A DNA stretch of 5,934 bases from Armatimonadota bacterium (GTDB lineage Bacteria > Sysuimicrobiota > Sysuimicrobiia > Sysuimicrobiales > JACQTN01), in the NCBI GenBank assembly GCA_016210785.1, contig JACQTN010000091.1, positions 1 to 5,934 on the forward strand, given 5' to 3'. This document shows, piece by piece, positions 5,451 through 5,934 of this stretch. The position numbers and the translations under genes were made by a program. The notes beneath the pieces are model-generated. The model was not told where the DNA came from, made no database searches, and saw nothing but the letters and a program-made list of their open reading frames with translations. Position 1 is the stretch's first letter. Each line of letters starts with the position of its first letter.

Positions 5451-5934
5451 GGCTGCTGGGATTCCCCTCCTCCGCACGCGCCGTGGGGTTGGACCTCGGG
5501 CACTCCTCCGTGAAAATCGTTGAGATGGAAGGCAACCGCCTGACCCGGTGGGCGGCGGTGGACCTCCCCGGCGGGGCGATCCAGAATGGGATCATCCGGG
5601 ACATCGCCGCGGTGGCCGGGTGCGTGCGGCGGGCCGCGGAGACGGCGGGGCTGCGCGGCGCCACCGTCCATGCGGCTGTCTCTGGCGCGGCCTGTGTGGT
5701 GCGCCGGCTGCGGCTTCCGGCCCTCGGCCCGCGGGACCTGGCGCACGCCATCCGCTGGGAGGCGGAGCGGCTGCTCCCATACCCCTTCGCGGAGGCAGTG
5801 GTGGACTACCGCGTGCTGGGCCGGCCGCCCGGCCCCGGCGACGGCCAGGTGGACGTGGTCGTGGCAGGCGTGCGGACCGACGTGCTGAACGGCTACGCGG
5901 CTGCCATCGAAGGCGCGGGACTGCGCGTGGGGAC
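5447..5934 (+). CDS. pilM: PilM, actin-like type IV pilus assembly protein, partial (C-terminus beyond right edge)
   Basis: The gene is open to the right edge, with 162 complete codons visible. It starts at a GTG overlapping the previous TGA (GTGA). The N-terminus carries the FtsA/actin-like phosphate-1 loop VGLDLGHSSVKIVEME (residues 13-28). The segment LGPRDLAHAIRWEAERLLPYPFAEAVVDYRVLG matches the PilM 1C-like region (xLxxAIRWEAExxxPxPxxExxxDYxxLG). PilM is a cytoplasmic ATP-binding protein of about 350 residues that binds the N-terminal tail of PilN and links the inner-membrane platform to the cytoplasmic motors. pilN, pilO and possibly pilP/pilQ are expected beyond the edge. Its place directly after the minor pilins makes this a pilus or competence-type operon rather than a plain type II secretion set. 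Confidence 0.93.
   Translation, partial: MRLLGFPSSARAVGLDLGHSSVKIVEMEGNRLTRWAAVDLPGGAIQNGIIRDIAAVAGCVRRAAETAGLRGATVHAAVSGAACVVRRLRLPALGPRDLAHAIRWEAERLLPYPFAEAVVDYRVLGRPPGPGDGQVDVVVAGVRTDVLNGYAAAIEGAGLRVG

Overview
The window is GC-rich bacterial DNA from an organism with a type IV pilus or competence-type pseudopilus machine and a PilM-type actin-like protein. Secreted proteins with Sec signal peptides are also encoded. The gene content (PilM next to a minor pilin cluster, and a secreted beta-propeller ending in the VDIKPxSCPNPIN-type C-terminal module) fits an uncultivated, probably diderm, environmental lineage. The sequence alone does not fix the phylum.

Left half, minus strand (1-2718). 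Two genes point left. The upstream one (1234-2673) encodes a secreted beta-propeller protein with an Asp-box and a C-terminal module. After a 270-bp gap comes a secreted amidohydrolase_2-family metallohydrolase, which runs off the left edge. Both products carry export signals and probably act outside the cytoplasm. No shared pathway can be proven.

Middle (2719-3102). This is a divergent, non-coding regulatory region. It holds a TTGACA box overlapping a 10-bp palindrome, an 8-bp direct repeat, and a two-part dyad just before the plus-strand operon.

Right half, plus strand (3103-5934). A compact operon encodes a GspH/FimT-like pseudopilin, a PilV/GspI-like pseudopilin, a PilW/GspJ-like pseudopilin, a PilX-like minor pilin and PilM (cut by the right edge). 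Three of the four junctions are 4-base ATGA or GTGA overlaps, so translation is probably coupled. The four pilin-like proteins would form the minor-pilin priming complex in the inner membrane. PilM is the cytoplasmic partner of PilN at the base of the machine.

The most unusual feature is that two genes in this operon appear to have very long, repeat-built N-terminal leaders ahead of an otherwise ordinary pilin N-terminus. The PilV/GspI-like gene has about 14 degenerate 7-residue (21-bp) units and the PilX-like gene about 8 degenerate 6-residue (18-bp) units. The unit lengths differ, but both lie in the same place relative to the membrane helix. The irregular units differ from the norm by exactly one codon. 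In the first gene the repeat unit resembles the prepilin-peptidase motif itself. Conventional short-leader starts also exist inside both genes, so the leaders could be translated extensions, translational spacers, or both.
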